DNA of 64,000 nt from Chryseolinea sp. H1M3-3 (lineage in GTDB: Bacteria > Bacteroidota > Bacteroidia > Cytophagales > Cyclobacteriaceae): the NCBI RefSeq assembly GCF_029360725.1, contig NZ_JARKMY010000006.1, forward strand, positions 55,074 through 119,073. Reading direction: 5' to 3'. Of the stretch, positions 18,404 through 28,885 are shown in pieces. A program made the position numbers and the translations under genes. The notes below the pieces were generated by a model. It was not told the origin of the DNA and searched no databases. It saw nothing but the letters and a program-made list of their open reading frames with translations. Position 1 is the first letter of the stretch. Each line of letters starts with the position of its first letter.

Positions 18404-19294
18404 TCAAATTTTAAATTTCGAAAAAATAAGTCTTTTCATGAATCCAAAAAAGTACCTTTTATCCGATTCTAAATCACGTATCACAAATGGTGGGTGCTTC
18501 AACGGAAACTCCATTTCTGAATCTGTTAATTCTATTTTGTCACGGTGAGTAACCCCATCTTTGGTACCTATGTCCCTGACTAAATTTCTATTTGGAACGA
18601 TGGCTAATCCGGAGTTAATATATCTAGCAAAATCCCATTGACAATCCCACCAGTCAACCTTGCCCCTACTGGCCAGTGTACTGTCTAACCTCCGAAGCCT
18701 GTATGTTTTTTCAATTGGGTTTAAAAAGTAATTTTCAAAAAAACCATTTTGCTTTATTCTGTCATATAAGCGTATGTCATAGTCGAAAGTTTCCCAAGCC
18801 CGGCGCCATGTCGCCCATCCACCAATATATCCGCAGGTTGAAAAGTAGTATGAGTATTCTGAATCATTGTTCTTCCTTCCCAAAAAGTTCCTTCCTCCAA
18901 TGTGCATTATTCTATTGTCATCTCTATAATCCTCCAGCAGCTCCTGGCAGTACCTGAAAAAGCCCGGTAAAGGCAAGCTGTCATCTTCGAGGATTATCCC
19001 TTCTTCCTCATGTGAAAAAAACCAAGTCAATGCTGTTGAAGCAGCCTTACCACGGTTAAGATTGTGTTCCTGAAATAGTTTTTTGACTTCGCAGGGCCAA
19101 TCAATGTTCTCTATAATTTTGCGCGTATCGGCGCATTTTTTCTTATCAGATTCTATCCCCTCCCGTGGTCCATCAGCCGCAACGTAAAGCCTAGCGGGCC
19201 TGATTTTCCGAATTTCATCAAAAACGATTTTGGTAGTTTCAGGTCTGTTAAATATGAGTAATAAGACAGGTGTCTTGAAAACAAATTCAGCCAT
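18404..19294 (-). CDS. Glycosyltransferase (HlpA-like nucleotide-diphospho-sugar transferase), copy 1
   Basis: 296 aa with an ATG start. Shared family motifs are TPVLLLIFNRPETTKIVFDEI, RLYVAADGPRE, LEDDSLPLPGFF near residue 95 and GGWATWRRAWETFD. It resembles the next gene in length, motif order and C-terminal FPLKHPPFVI, so the pair looks like a tandem duplication that diverged to different donors or acceptors. It follows the Wzc-like gene by about 126 bp. The reaction is inferred from family and context only. Confidence 0.82.
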   Translation of the reverse strand: MAEFVFKTPVLLLIFNRPETTKIVFDEIRKIRPARLYVAADGPREGIESDKKKCADTRKIIENIDWPCEVKKLFQEHNLNRGKAASTALTWFFSHEEEGIILEDDSLPLPGFFRYCQELLEDYRDDNRIMHIGGRNFLGRKNNDSEYSYYFSTCGYIGGWATWRRAWETFDYDIRLYDRIKQNGFFENYFLNPIEKTYRLRRLDSTLASRGKVDWWDCQWDFARYINSGLAIVPNRNLVRDIGTKDGVTHRDKIELTDSEMEFPLKHPPFVIRDLESDKRYFFGFMKRLIFSKFKI

Positions 19295-19420
19295 ATACAG
19301 CCATCATTGAATTGGATCATAAAGTTATAAATACCAACTCCATTTATCGATGATACGCGTCATAGGCAAACATCGACTCTAGTCATAATTCGACTTCAAA
19401 AGCTAATGCTATTGTTGCAG

Positions 19421-21745
19421 TTAAAACTTATACTCGTAGCCATAACCATATCCGGTACGCTTAGAAGTCTTAACATCATTCAATAAGATGCTTACATTGC
19501 TGATTTTCTTTCTTTCGTAAAGCTTATTGATTTTGGATAAGCTATTTCTATGGGTATAATCCGATCTTACCACATAAATGTTGGCGTCGGTATATTTCAT
19601 TAGAATAATGTATTCAGAAACATAACCCAATGGCGGTGAATCAAGAATTATAGTGCTATAGTTTTGTTTTAGCGTATTGATCAGTTCTTCCATTCTAGGG
19701 TGCCCGATCAAATCAATTGGATTAGGAGGAATCGGTCCGGATCCGATAACATCAAATCCTTTACTCTCTGTAGGATTAATTATTTCCTTTATGGAGCAAT
19801 CTCCTATCAGGAAATTCGACAAACCCTTTTTGTTTTTTAACTGGAAGTAGGAAGCAACCTTCGGCCTACGCATATCCGTATCTATCAAAATTGTTTTCCT
19901 TCCTGAGTGCGCCATCGCGGCGGCCAGGTTTACTGAACAAAAGGTTTTTCCTTCGCTTTCTCGTGAAGAGGTAATTCCTATTACGTTTGCATTTTTACCA
20001 AGCGTCAAATACTGTAAATTAACACGCAAAGACCTAAATGACTCTCCAATAGGGGAACGGGCATGTGCTATTATTGTTCCTTGCTCTCGTTTGTTTCCGT
20101 GAGTAATTGCGCCGATGAAAGGAATTTTTGTATTTCTTTCTACATCTTCATGGGTTACAATATTGTCATTCAAAAAGTCCTTTATAACGATAAAAGCAAT
20201 GGTTCCCGCGAGTCCGACAAACAATGCAAGTCCATAGATGACTTTTGAATTCGGTGATACCGGTCCGCTGCCCACTTGATAAGGGCGGTCTACAATTGTT
20301 TTTTGAATTGAATTTGACGCAATAGCGATACCAGCTTCGGCGCGCTTTTCTAATAGGTAATTATAGACGTTATCGTTAAACTCGAAGCTTCTTTGAATCT
20401 TCACCAACTCGCGTTCATTTTTCGGAAGCGCATTAAGATTTTTCTGAATTTTGAAAATACGATTGTTCACATCTGTTAGTGCAATGGCGGTCACTTCAAT
20501 CATATTACTCACATTCTCAGAAATGCTTTTCTTTGAATTTCGGATTTTCATATCCACAATTTCAATGAGTGGATTATTTTCCTTGGCATTGTAGTTATAG
20601 CCAGTCCTCTCCTGATAAAGCTTAGAAAGTTCAAGCAATAAATTATTAAGCAATGGGTCGTCCAGTCCTAAGGCGGAAGGCACTACGATATCCGATATGT
20701 CACTTTCCTTCTTTAAAGTATTTGCAAGAAATGTATAGTACTTAAGCTTAACCTCGAGATCAGCTTTATCTTCTTCTAGTTTGTCAAGGTTTGCAGTAAG
20801 ATTATTCGCTGTAGAATTTACATCAAGAATGTTATTTCTTGACCTGAAATGTTCAAGAGAACCTTCAACTTGCCTGAGCGTATCGGAAACACCGGCCAAT
20901 TGATTATCTATAAATTGAATTGTTTTTAATCCCAATTGATTTTTCTTATAAAGCTCATTTTCGAGATACACCTCCAAGAGCTTGTCAAGAAATCTTATCT
21001 CTTTTTCAACTACCCGGCCTTTAACACCCAGCTCAACTATATTAGATTCAAGTGCAATGGGTTCGATGCCCAACTTACCCTGATAGCCCTCAACAAGAGA
21101 TCCCAGTGTATTGAGCACGAAGAACATTTGCGTGTCTTTATCTGGTTTAAACTGATCATTGAATTTTATTGTGAAGCTAAGATTCTTAGTAACAAACGGC
21201 TTATCGACAGAACCTTCCTCATTGATTTCAACTTTTTCGACGAGACTTTCGACGGTGTTGGTTACATAATTATAAGCACTTACTTTTTTGCCACTGGCAG
21301 TAACTCGAAATTTTGTCGAGGAAATGCGTTCGATGTAAATCGGTAGATAAATAAATTGATCTACCGCAGAGTCCAATTGAATGGTAAATGGGGAATCCTC
21401 ATATCGTTCGGTTTCAACGAAATTTTTCTTGGTATAATACGCTACTGCAAAATCCAGTTGTCTCATGGCTTGTTCCACCATGCTATACGATTTTAGAATA
21501 CCAATTTCATCTTCCAATTCAGTTTTAGGTGTAAACAAATCCATCCCTTTCAAAAACTGCTCGGAACTCATTGCGTTGGGATCCTCGCTCTTTAATAAAA
21601 GAGATGCACGAACCTGATATTGCTTCGGAGTAAATTTCAAATACGCATATGCCAACGGTATTACAATGAACATCGCAATCAAGAAGTAATACCATTTGGA
21701 AAGAAGTTTAAGAATTATCTCTTTAATATTAATTTTTCCGTCCAT
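19421..21745 (-). CDS. Polysaccharide biosynthesis tyrosine autokinase (Wzc family)
   Basis: 774 aa with an ATG start. It has an N-terminal Wzz-type region with a first membrane helix at about 17-38, a long coiled-coil-like periplasmic part (about 270-480) and a second helix at about 500-522. The cytoplasmic BY-kinase domain has Walker A SSRESEGKT (about 589-597), Walker A' ILIDTDMRRP (about 618) and Walker B TIILDSPPLG (about 697). The tail ends in a tyrosine cluster (TGYGYGYEYKF), the usual autophosphorylation site. Together with the outer-membrane Wza-like lipoprotein encoded 27 bp upstream it should control chain length and export of the polysaccharide. Confidence 0.93.
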   Translation of the reverse strand: MDGKINIKEIILKLLSKWYYFLIAMFIVIPLAYAYLKFTPKQYQVRASLLLKSEDPNAMSSEQFLKGMDLFTPKTELEDEIGILKSYSMVEQAMRQLDFAVAYYTKKNFVETERYEDSPFTIQLDSAVDQFIYLPIYIERISSTKFRVTASGKKVSAYNYVTNTVESLVEKVEINEEGSVDKPFVTKNLSFTIKFNDQFKPDKDTQMFFVLNTLGSLVEGYQGKLGIEPIALESNIVELGVKGRVVEKEIRFLDKLLEVYLENELYKKNQLGLKTIQFIDNQLAGVSDTLRQVEGSLEHFRSRNNILDVNSTANNLTANLDKLEEDKADLEVKLKYYTFLANTLKKESDISDIVVPSALGLDDPLLNNLLLELSKLYQERTGYNYNAKENNPLIEIVDMKIRNSKKSISENVSNMIEVTAIALTDVNNRIFKIQKNLNALPKNERELVKIQRSFEFNDNVYNYLLEKRAEAGIAIASNSIQKTIVDRPYQVGSGPVSPNSKVIYGLALFVGLAGTIAFIVIKDFLNDNIVTHEDVERNTKIPFIGAITHGNKREQGTIIAHARSPIGESFRSLRVNLQYLTLGKNANVIGITSSRESEGKTFCSVNLAAAMAHSGRKTILIDTDMRRPKVASYFQLKNKKGLSNFLIGDCSIKEIINPTESKGFDVIGSGPIPPNPIDLIGHPRMEELINTLKQNYSTIILDSPPLGYVSEYIILMKYTDANIYVVRSDYTHRNSLSKINKLYERKKISNVSILLNDVKTSKRTGYGYGYEYKF

Positions 21746-21772
21746 ATCCCCGCTTTATATTATCCGTTTCTG

Positions 21773-22561
21773 TCAATTATTATTATCCAAATAGTTTAAA
21801 ATCAGTATTGCAGTGGTTGCTGCCGAAAAAACTAAAGTAAGGTGCTCGAGGTTAAGCCGCCTTGACCGTGCTTTCAGAGGTTCAACATACAGTGCGTCAT
21901 TCGGCATCAAGTAAAAGTACTTTGATTTAAGTAAGTTTGGATTTGTTAAGTCGAGCAAAACGACCTCCGAACCTCCCTGAACCTGCCGAACAAGTTTTAT
22001 ATTTTTTCTGCTCCCAACAGGGGTTAAATCCCCAGCTAAGCCGAGTGCTTCCAAAATGGTTATCTGATTATTGTAAACATAGTGATAACCAGGGTTATTT
22101 ACCTCCCCCAAAACCGTTACTTTAAAGCTTATTAACTTTACAATAACAGTAGCGTTTTTTAAATACTTATTTGCATTCAACTGTATAAGATCCTGTGCTT
22201 GCTCCACAGACATACCCTTAACTGTTAACGCCCCGATAATTGGCAAAGTAATTTTTCCTTCTTCATCAATTGAATAGCCTTCCAGATACAAATTACCTGG
22301 GCTGGTGAACATGGGCGCCTGCGTGGTTGTGGTGATGTTAAAGATATCCGAAACCTGCGCGTCTGTAGAACTCTTAACCTTAATAGACAAAATGTCATTG
22401 GGCTGAAGTTGATAAGTGGATTTCCTATTCTCTACCAGTTTAGGCTGAGTTTCGGAAAAGGTATTATCCTGGAGATATACAAGTCTTTTATTATAATAAC
22501 AGGAGGTAAACACAAACGCACAAATGATAAACAGAAGAGGATTTTTAGATAAAATTCGCAT
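21773..22561 (-). CDS. Polysaccharide export outer-membrane lipoprotein (Wza family)
   Basis: 262 aa. A lipoprotein signal ends at C21 (FVFTSCYYNKR). A polysaccharide-export domain begins near 48 (YQLQPNDILSIKVKSS), followed by two SLBB-like segments (ITLPIIGALTVKGMSV and FKVTVLGEVNNPGYH), and a hydrophobic helix closes the protein (about 237-258). It forms the outer-membrane exit of the export machinery with the Wzc-like kinase. It is the first gene of the export operon, and a promoter-like TTG-N20-TACTTTTG lies just upstream. Confidence 0.92.
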   Translation of the reverse strand: MRILSKNPLLFIICAFVFTSCYYNKRLVYLQDNTFSETQPKLVENRKSTYQLQPNDILSIKVKSSTDAQVSDIFNITTTTQAPMFTSPGNLYLEGYSIDEEGKITLPIIGALTVKGMSVEQAQDLIQLNANKYLKNATVIVKLISFKVTVLGEVNNPGYHYVYNNQITILEALGLAGDLTPVGSRKNIKLVRQVQGGSEVVLLDLTNPNLLKSKYFYLMPNDALYVEPLKARSRRLNLEHLTLVFSAATTAILILNYLDNNN

Positions 22562-22586
22562 TGGCTCTTATGGGTCAAAAATTAAA

Positions 22587-22618
22587 CAAAAGTATTCCTA
22601 AGCATTCAGTCCATCAAT
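22587..22618 (-). promoter_or_regulatory. Candidate Bacteroidota-type promoter for the Wza/Wzc operon
   Basis: The minus strand carries TTG (22615-22617) and, after 20 bases, TACTTTTG (22587-22594), an exact fit to the Bacteroidota -7 consensus TAnnTTTG. The start codon lies 26 bases further on. The -33 match covers three of four bases, preceded by A instead of T. Confidence 0.5.
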
Positions 22619-22750
22619 GATCGCCGTCATTTGGTTTTGGAAATGCCCATCATTGGATCAAAAGGATAATATCAGGTGGTTAACCTATGGTCATCCCCCA
22701 ACCCCAAAAATGCAATATAAAAAATGGTTAGTACAATTTACGTGTGAAAG

Positions 22751-23179
22751 TTATCGAGAAATATAATTCTCGAGATGCTCAATGATGTCCTTTTGTTCTT
22801 CAATAATGTGTTTAACAACATCACCAATCGAAATAAGGCCAACCAGCCGACCCTCCTCCACTACTGGCAAATGGCGAATGAATTTGCCTGTCATGAGGTC
22901 CATACAATCCTCGATGCTGGTTTCCGGCAAAACTGTAATGGGGTTTCTTGTCATTAATTCACTTATGGGCGTGTTTTTGGACGATTTTCCTTTTAGGATC
23001 AGTTTCCGGGCATAATCCCGTTCTGTGAATATTCCCTCTAGTTTATCATTTTGAAGGATTAATAATCCACCAATGTTTTTTTCGCACATTAATGCTATTG
23101 CTTCATAAACCATGATGGATGGTTCAACCGAATAGACCTTATTACCCTTTGTCCGCAGAATATCTTTAACTTTTCCCAT
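22751..23179 (-). CDS. CBS-domain-pair protein
   Basis: 142 aa with an ATG start. Two CBS domains fill the protein: the first at about 10-60 (SIMVYEAIALMCEKNIGGLL...GIFTERDYARK), the second at about 75-128 (MTRNPITVLPETSIEDCMDLM...VGLISIGDVVKHIIEE). Such stand-alone pairs bind adenine nucleotides and act as sensors, but no partner domain shows the target. It stands alone between the export operon and the nuo operon, with about 100 bp on its upstream side holding a weak terminator for nuoN. Confidence 0.88.
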   Translation of the reverse strand: MGKVKDILRTKGNKVYSVEPSIMVYEAIALMCEKNIGGLLILQNDKLEGIFTERDYARKLILKGKSSKNTPISELMTRNPITVLPETSIEDCMDLMTGKFIRHLPVVEEGRLVGLISIGDVVKHIIEEQKDIIEHLENYISR

Positions 23180-23223
23180 AGATATTAGAGTTTCAAACGA
23201 TTGAATATATTAGATAATTGCAG

Positions 23224-23250
23224 AAAAAACAAGACGCTTTCTAAGCGGTC
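23224..23250 (-). terminator. Weak intrinsic terminator after nuoN
   Basis: On the minus strand CGCTT-AGA-AAGCG forms a 5 bp stem, extendable by two pairs across a bulge, and is followed by TCTTGTTTTTT. It lies about 30 bases past the nuoN stop and before the CBS gene. The short stem keeps this call tentative. Confidence 0.4.
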
Positions 23251-23280
23251 ATAATTCCTATAAACCAAAGGCTCATAGGC

Positions 23281-24657
23281 TTAACTAAGTATGGTGATAA
23301 TCCATTCCGGAAGCAATCCCAACAATAACGCAGCTGCAGTAAGCATGCCCAGAAACGCCTTTTGAACAGCAGACAAATAAAGCTTGTCACTGGCTTGTGC
23401 AGGACTAAACATGTAAATAATTGGCTTGAAATAGTAATACACCCCGACTAATGACGTAACAACAGCAACTATGACCAGCATTATGTGGTCCGCTTCGATT
23501 GCACTTCCAAAAATCAGATACTTTGAAAAGAAACCTGCAAAAGGGGGAATACCTGCCAAGGATAATAGGGCAATAGTCATACAAGTTGCAGCAAAGGGAT
23601 TTTGGTTATAAAGTCCTTTCACGGCGTCAATGGATGTCGAGCCTTTTGCATTTTCAATTGCGTAGAGTATACCAAACGCAATCAAAGAAGTTGTGGCATA
23701 GGATGCGAGATAGAAAAAGAGTATCCCTTCAAACTTAACGCTTCCGGAAATAAAACCAAGCAGCATATAACCAACATGTGCAATGCTGGAATAAGCTAGC
23801 ATTCGCTTTACATTATTTTGATAGACAGCGATGATGTTCGCTACCAAAAGCGTCAATATGATGATTCCCTGAATTATCGGCAAAACCGACATTTGTACCG
23901 AAAAAAAACAAAGGCCGAATATTTTATAAAATGCCCCAACTGCAGCAATCTTCACAACGGTAGACATAAACGCAGTAATCATGGTAGGTGACCCTGCGTA
24001 AACATCCGGTGCCCAAAAATGAAATGGCACAACTGAAATCTTAAACGCAAGGCCGACAAGCATTAAAAGTATCCCTACGTAAAAGAACCCGGGCAATCCC
24101 GCCTTATGTCCCTCAATGTGCATCGTAATTTCACTGGTATCAAAAGAGCCCGTAGCACCATAAACAAGTGCGATCCCCATAAGTAAGAAACCAGTCGCGA
24201 AGCTTCCCATGATGAAATACTTAAAAGCGGCTTCATTTGAAAAGAAACTTTCTTTGTGACTTCCCGCAAGGACATACAATGAAATAGAAAGAATTTCAAT
24301 CCCTAAAAACAAGATGGCCATGTTATGAAACGAAACCATCATGATACCCCCTACCATTGTAAAGATGATCAACGCGGTGCGATCGGTTTGATGGGATTCA
24401 CCAATGAAAAATGGTGAAGTAAGACAAAACCAAAAAATCCCAACCACAATTATCAAACAAGTAAATGCCACGGAAAATGGATCAAAGATCAACATGTTAT
24501 TAAAGAACGTCGCAGAAGTGTTCCAATCACCGATCACTGCCGCCACAGCTACAACGAGTCCGAGAACAATAGCAATGTGCAATCCTTTTTTAAGATTTAT
24601 TATCTCAGCCACAAGGGAAATAAAACCTAATCCACAAACGATGAGCAATGCATTCAT
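23281..24657 (-). CDS. nuoN: NADH-quinone oxidoreductase subunit N
   Basis: 458 aa from the ATG at 24655-24657, one base after the nuoM stop; longer reading from 24687 would overlap nuoM and add a non-membrane prefix. It is an antiporter-like membrane subunit with about 14 helices. Family motifs include NMAILFLGIEILSISLYVLAG, EAAFKYFIMGSFATGFLLMG, KISVVPFHFWAPDVYAGSP and NVKRMLAYSSIAHVGYMLLG, with the lysines and glutamate of the proton path. It is one of the three large proton-pumping subunits of complex I and the last gene of the nuo operon. Confidence 0.95.
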   Translation of the reverse strand: MNALLIVCGLGFISLVAEIINLKKGLHIAIVLGLVVAVAAVIGDWNTSATFFNNMLIFDPFSVAFTCLIIVVGIFWFCLTSPFFIGESHQTDRTALIIFTMVGGIMMVSFHNMAILFLGIEILSISLYVLAGSHKESFFSNEAAFKYFIMGSFATGFLLMGIALVYGATGSFDTSEITMHIEGHKAGLPGFFYVGILLMLVGLAFKISVVPFHFWAPDVYAGSPTMITAFMSTVVKIAAVGAFYKIFGLCFFSVQMSVLPIIQGIIILTLLVANIIAVYQNNVKRMLAYSSIAHVGYMLLGFISGSVKFEGILFFYLASYATTSLIAFGILYAIENAKGSTSIDAVKGLYNQNPFAATCMTIALLSLAGIPPFAGFFSKYLIFGSAIEADHIMLVIVAVVTSLVGVYYYFKPIIYMFSPAQASDKLYLSAVQKAFLGMLTAAALLLGLLPEWIITILS

Positions 24658-24658
24658 A

Positions 24659-26131
24659 CTATTTGGTCTTGGCGGAAAAATTAACATATAACTCCAGCAA
24701 ATCTCCCACAGCAGCTTCTGAGATTTTCAATAATGGGTCGGGATGAATGCCAATAACAAAAATCAGGATTACAATCGGGTATAAAACAATCTTTTCGTTT
24801 CCCGTAAGATCAGATATGCTCGTAGTTGTCGTAGTGTTTTTTCCAAGCATCATATATTGGAATGCCCGGAGACAATAAACCGCGCCAAGAATAATTGTTA
24901 ATCCTCCAGTTGCACCTATAATAAAGTTATACTGGAAAAGAGAATTGAGTAACAAAAACTCACCGACAAAACCGCTTGTGAGTGGCAACGCAACTGTTCC
25001 TAAGATCGCTATCATCAATACCGTTGTTAGTATGGGAGCGTTAGTTCTAAGTCCTCCTAAAGAAGCGATAACACGTGTGTTTGTTCTGACCGAAATAATC
25101 TCACAGATATAAAACAATGCAAAAGCTAGGATCCCGTGACTTATCATCTGTATAAGTGCGCCTTGCATTCCAATTTTATTCAAGGTTAATAAACCTGCCG
25201 ACATTAACCCAACGTGTGCAATAGACGCATAAGCAATCAACCTTTTGAAATCCTGCTGATAAATGGCGAGTGCGGAGGCATAAACAATTCCTACTACGGA
25301 AAGCAACACTGCTACAAAACCCCAATCGGTTACGCCCAATGGAACCATAGGGATCAACCAGCGGATGACTCCGTAGAATCCCATTTTCAACATGATGCCT
25401 GACAAAAGCATTGTTCCCTCCACCGGTGCAACGGTATAGGTATCTGGTTGCCAGGTATGAAAAGGAAAAATTGGCATTTTGATAGCAAATGCCAGAAATA
25501 ATCCCCAAAAAACAAGCCCTTGCTCCGCAGCGCCCAGGCTGCGGCCAGCCGCGTACAACGCCTGAATATCAAAACTATGTTGCCCGGGGGTTTTGTAGTA
25601 TAAAATCAACAATGCCACCAGCATCAATAAACTTCCTGCGAGGGTGTAAATAAAAAATTTCAGCGTAATACGACTTTTATTTTCACCTCCCCAAATAAGG
25701 CATATAAAATAAATCGGAATCAGGGCCATTTCCCAAAAGACATAAAACAAGAACCCATCCAACGCAGTAAACACGCCAATCAGTGCCATTTGCATCATCA
25801 AAATCAAGGCGTAAAAGTTGGGCGAATTTTGCCGCGGGCCATTGAACGACGAGAGTATGATGAAGGGCATTAGACCCGTGGTAAGTAATACTAGCAACAG
25901 ACTGATGCCATCAATCGCAATATGAAAATTGATGCCAAGCGAAGCAATCCATGGTATATTCATAGAAAACGCCGCGGCCCCGGATCCATCAAATTGAAAA
26001 ATTACAACTAACGACAAAATGAACTCAACAAGTGACGCGAGCAAAGCTATTTGCTTAGAAATTTTTGGACGAAAAATAAAGATCGTCAACGAGACGACTA
26101 CAGGCCAAAGTATGAGAAACAAAGTTATCAT
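24659..26131 (-). CDS. nuoM: NADH-quinone oxidoreductase subunit M
   Basis: 490 aa with an ATG start and about 14 membrane helices. Typical motifs are HIAIDGISLLLVLLTT, FYVFWEMALIPIYFICLIWGG, FAIKMPIFPFHTWQPDTY and QDFKRLIAYASIAHVGLMSAG, which carry the conserved glutamate and lysines of the proton channel. It overlaps nuoL by 4 bp (26128-26131), indicating coupled translation. It pumps protons in the membrane arm of complex I. Confidence 0.96.
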   Translation of the reverse strand: MITLFLILWPVVVSLTIFIFRPKISKQIALLASLVEFILSLVVIFQFDGSGAAAFSMNIPWIASLGINFHIAIDGISLLLVLLTTGLMPFIILSSFNGPRQNSPNFYALILMMQMALIGVFTALDGFLFYVFWEMALIPIYFICLIWGGENKSRITLKFFIYTLAGSLLMLVALLILYYKTPGQHSFDIQALYAAGRSLGAAEQGLVFWGLFLAFAIKMPIFPFHTWQPDTYTVAPVEGTMLLSGIMLKMGFYGVIRWLIPMVPLGVTDWGFVAVLLSVVGIVYASALAIYQQDFKRLIAYASIAHVGLMSAGLLTLNKIGMQGALIQMISHGILAFALFYICEIISVRTNTRVIASLGGLRTNAPILTTVLMIAILGTVALPLTSGFVGEFLLLNSLFQYNFIIGATGGLTIILGAVYCLRAFQYMMLGKNTTTTTSISDLTGNEKIVLYPIVILIFVIGIHPDPLLKISEAAVGDLLELYVNFSAKTK

Positions 26132-28050
26132 TGTCCAGCAACGCCAGTTAAGGTGGTAAGTGTTAAAATCATAATTATACCAATAACCATTATGAAAATA
26201 TAAAAACCGATGCTGCCGGTTTGAAGCTTCCTTAAGACATTACTGCTTCCAGTTACAAGTCTACCCATTGAATTGACGATGCCGTCAATAGCCAGTGCTT
26301 CAACAATTGTATCGCCAGTCTTTGAAATCCAGAATAACGGCTTGACAATAATTATATCATAGAATTCATCGATGTAATATTTGTGATAAAGTACTTTTTG
26401 AATACCTGTCAATCGGCCTTCACCAGCAGGAACATGGCCCTTTTTCACGTATTGCACATAAACAATTCCAATCACCACGAGGGTAAGCGCGACAACTAAT
26501 GCCATAAGCACGTATTCCGTGGTATGGCTAAGATGGTGAATTTCGATCCCAGATGCAGATGCGAAAACCGGCGACAAGAATTTTTGAAGCCACGATGACC
26601 CTAGAAGTACTTCCGGAGTGTTCATAAACCCACCTGTTATTGAAAGAACGGCTAAAACGATCAACGGTATGGCCATACTTTTTGGAGCATCATGTATATG
26701 ATCCATTGTTTGCTTTTCGTCTCGCGCGGTTCCATAAAAAGTTAAATAAAAAAGTCGGAACATATAAAAAACGGTTAATAACGACGCTATTAGAGCAACG
26801 CCCCACACAAACGGGTTATACGCAAATGCATGAGCCAGAATTTCATCTTTTGAAAAGAACCCCGCGAACGGTGGTATACCAGATATTGCCAGGACAGCTA
26901 CGAAAAATGTAATGTAGGTTACGGGCAGGAGTTTCTTCAATCCGCCCATTTTTCGAATGTCTTGTTCGCCGCGCAAAGCATGAATAACACTTCCGGCACC
27001 AAGGAATAACAGCGCTTTAAAAAAAGCATGCGTCGCCATGTGGAAAATTCCCGAAGAGAATGCGCCCAACCCCAAGGCTACGAACATTAGTCCCAACTGG
27101 CTAACAGTGGAGTATGCAAGTACTTTCTTAATATCATTTTGAACCAGTGCAATCGTAGCAGCAAACAGGGCAGTCGCAAGTCCTGTGATTAGGATAAGTT
27201 GGAGAGTAAAGGGAGAAAGCGCATACAATACGTTATTTCGAGCGACCATATAGACGCCAGCCGTTACCATTGTTGCCGCGTGAATTAACGCAGAGACCGG
27301 CGTTGGCCCTGCCATTGCATCCGGCAGCCAGGTATACAGTGGTATCTGAGCACTTTTACCCATAGCACCGATAAAAAGCAAAACCGTGATCCAGGTTAGC
27401 GTTGTAACCTCCACTTCAGACGGATTTGTAAAAACAGTCTGATAATCGATGCTGCCAAAATTAATAAAGATGAGGATCACCCCTAATAGCAAGCCCAGAT
27501 CACCTATGCGGTTCATGATGAAGGCCTTGTTTGCTGCTTTGTTGTAGTCATGGTTCTTAAACCAAAATCCTATCAACAAGTACGAGCAAAGACCTACTCC
27601 CTCCCATCCCACAAACATGAGAAGATAGTTAGCGCCCATCACCAACAGGAGCATGAAAAAGACAAATAAATTGAGGTATGAAAAGAATCTGCTGTATCCG
27701 GCATCGTCGTGCATGTAGCCTATGGAATAAACATGAATCAAAAATCCAACACCGGTAATAATCAGCAACATGATGGATGAAAGCGGATCAATAAGGAAAG
27801 CTATGTCAGCGGAGAAGCCGGAGGTTTGAATCCAGCTTACCAGTGTAATTGATAATACACGCTGATCCGCAGGCAAACTCAACAGGTGAGTGAAAACCGT
27901 TATAGACAGGATAAATGAAAACAATATGGTACCACACGCCAGATAGGATGATTTCTTATGAGAAATCTTATGGACGTTCAGGGCAATGATGAGGAAACCC
28001 AACAATGGAAGCAACGGAATTAAAGTAATTAACACGTTTATGTTTACCAT
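26128..28050 (-). CDS. nuoL: NADH-quinone oxidoreductase subunit L
   Basis: 640 aa, usual length for NuoL including the C-terminal lateral helix. Recognisable motifs are [58 protein letters not shown] and [18 protein letters not shown]. It is the distal proton-pumping subunit of complex I. The start overlaps the end of nuoK by 7 bp and its end overlaps nuoM by 4 bp. Confidence 0.96.
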   Translation of the reverse strand: MVNINVLITLIPLLPLLGFLIIALNVHKISHKKSSYLACGTILFSFILSITVFTHLLSLPADQRVLSITLVSWIQTSGFSADIAFLIDPLSSIMLLIITGVGFLIHVYSIGYMHDDAGYSRFFSYLNLFVFFMLLLVMGANYLLMFVGWEGVGLCSYLLIGFWFKNHDYNKAANKAFIMNRIGDLGLLLGVILIFINFGSIDYQTVFTNPSEVEVTTLTWITVLLFIGAMGKSAQIPLYTWLPDAMAGPTPVSALIHAATMVTAGVYMVARNNVLYALSPFTLQLILITGLATALFAATIALVQNDIKKVLAYSTVSQLGLMFVALGLGAFSSGIFHMATHAFFKALLFLGAGSVIHALRGEQDIRKMGGLKKLLPVTYITFFVAVLAISGIPPFAGFFSKDEILAHAFAYNPFVWGVALIASLLTVFYMFRLFYLTFYGTARDEKQTMDHIHDAPKSMAIPLIVLAVLSITGGFMNTPEVLLGSSWLQKFLSPVFASASGIEIHHLSHTTEYVLMALVVALTLVVIGIVYVQYVKKGHVPAGEGRLTGIQKVLYHKYYIDEFYDIIIVKPLFWISKTGDTIVEALAIDGIVNSMGRLVTGSSNVLRKLQTGSIGFYIFIMVIGIIMILTLTTLTGVAGQ

Positions 28051-28346
28051 TTTAAGCGATTCAACATGTTAATATCCGTCGACTTTGTATTTCTAAAAGT
28101 CATTACCAATATTGCTAACCCGACGGCTACCTCCGCAGCAGCGACCGCCATTATGAAAAAGACAAATACCTGACCTGCAGGATCGTTGAGGTAGTTTGAA
28201 AACGCAACCATCACGAGGTTCACAGCATTGAGCATGAGTTCTATACACATAAAAATCACAATGGCATTTCGTCGATAGAGTACACCAAGCACACCTATGC
28301 TGAACAATGTTGCACTAAGCCATAAATAATATTCAATAGGGACCAT
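28044..28346 (-). CDS. nuoK: NADH-quinone oxidoreductase subunit K
   Basis: 100 aa, three membrane helices, the usual NuoK size. The conserved membrane glutamates sit in [19 protein letters not shown] and [14 protein letters not shown]. It is part of the membrane arm of complex I next to NuoJ and NuoN, and it overlaps nuoL by 7 bp. Confidence 0.95.
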   Translation of the reverse strand: MVPIEYYLWLSATLFSIGVLGVLYRRNAIVIFMCIELMLNAVNLVMVAFSNYLNDPAGQVFVFFIMAVAAAEVAVGLAILVMTFRNTKSTDINMLNRLKW

Positions 28347-28364
28347 TCGCTAGAATCTATATTG

Positions 28365-28877
28365 TTACAGGTTAGTTTTCTTTTCAGCCTTTGCAAGCAT
28401 TACCACACCCACCATAGCTGCAAGTAGCAATACAGAGGCAATCTCAAATGGAAATAAAAAATCCGTAAACAAAACTTTTCCAAGGTTCTTTACGCCTCCC
28501 ATCGTGGAAGAAACTTCACCTGCCTCGGAATGTTTTAGAAGTTCAGTTCCTCTTAAAGACCCCACCAACACGACCAATAGTAATCCAGAACAAATGGCGG
28601 CAGCAAACTTTAGTATGTTGCTTTTGTGCGGCTCTGACTCTCTATTCAAGTTCAGCAACATGATTACATAAAGAAACAACACCATAATAGCACCGGCATA
28701 AACGATGACATGTACCACGGCAAGAAATTCCGCCTGCATTAAAACATAGTGACCGGCAATGGCAAAGAAAGTAATAATAAGATACAAAACACTGTATACA
28801 GGGTTTCGGGAAAACACCACCATCAACGCGGATAAAACCGCTACAAAAGAAAGGAAGTAAAACAGGTTAGTTATCAC
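28365..28877 (-). CDS. nuoJ: NADH-quinone oxidoreductase subunit J
   Basis: 170 aa with five predicted helices. The family stretch FSRNPVYSVLYLIITFFAIAG with the following LMQAEFLAVVHVIVYAGAIMVLFLYVIMLLN is diagnostic. The start codon is GTG (28875-28877), 8 bp after the nuoI stop; no ATG fits before the first helix. It is a core membrane-arm subunit of complex I. Confidence 0.95.
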   Translation of the reverse strand: MITNLFYFLSFVAVLSALMVVFSRNPVYSVLYLIITFFAIAGHYVLMQAEFLAVVHVIVYAGAIMVLFLYVIMLLNLNRESEPHKSNILKFAAAICSGLLLVVLVGSLRGTELLKHSEAGEVSSTMGGVKNLGKVLFTDFLFPFEIASVLLLAAMVGVVMLAKAEKKTNL

Positions 28878-28885
28878 GCTGTCTT

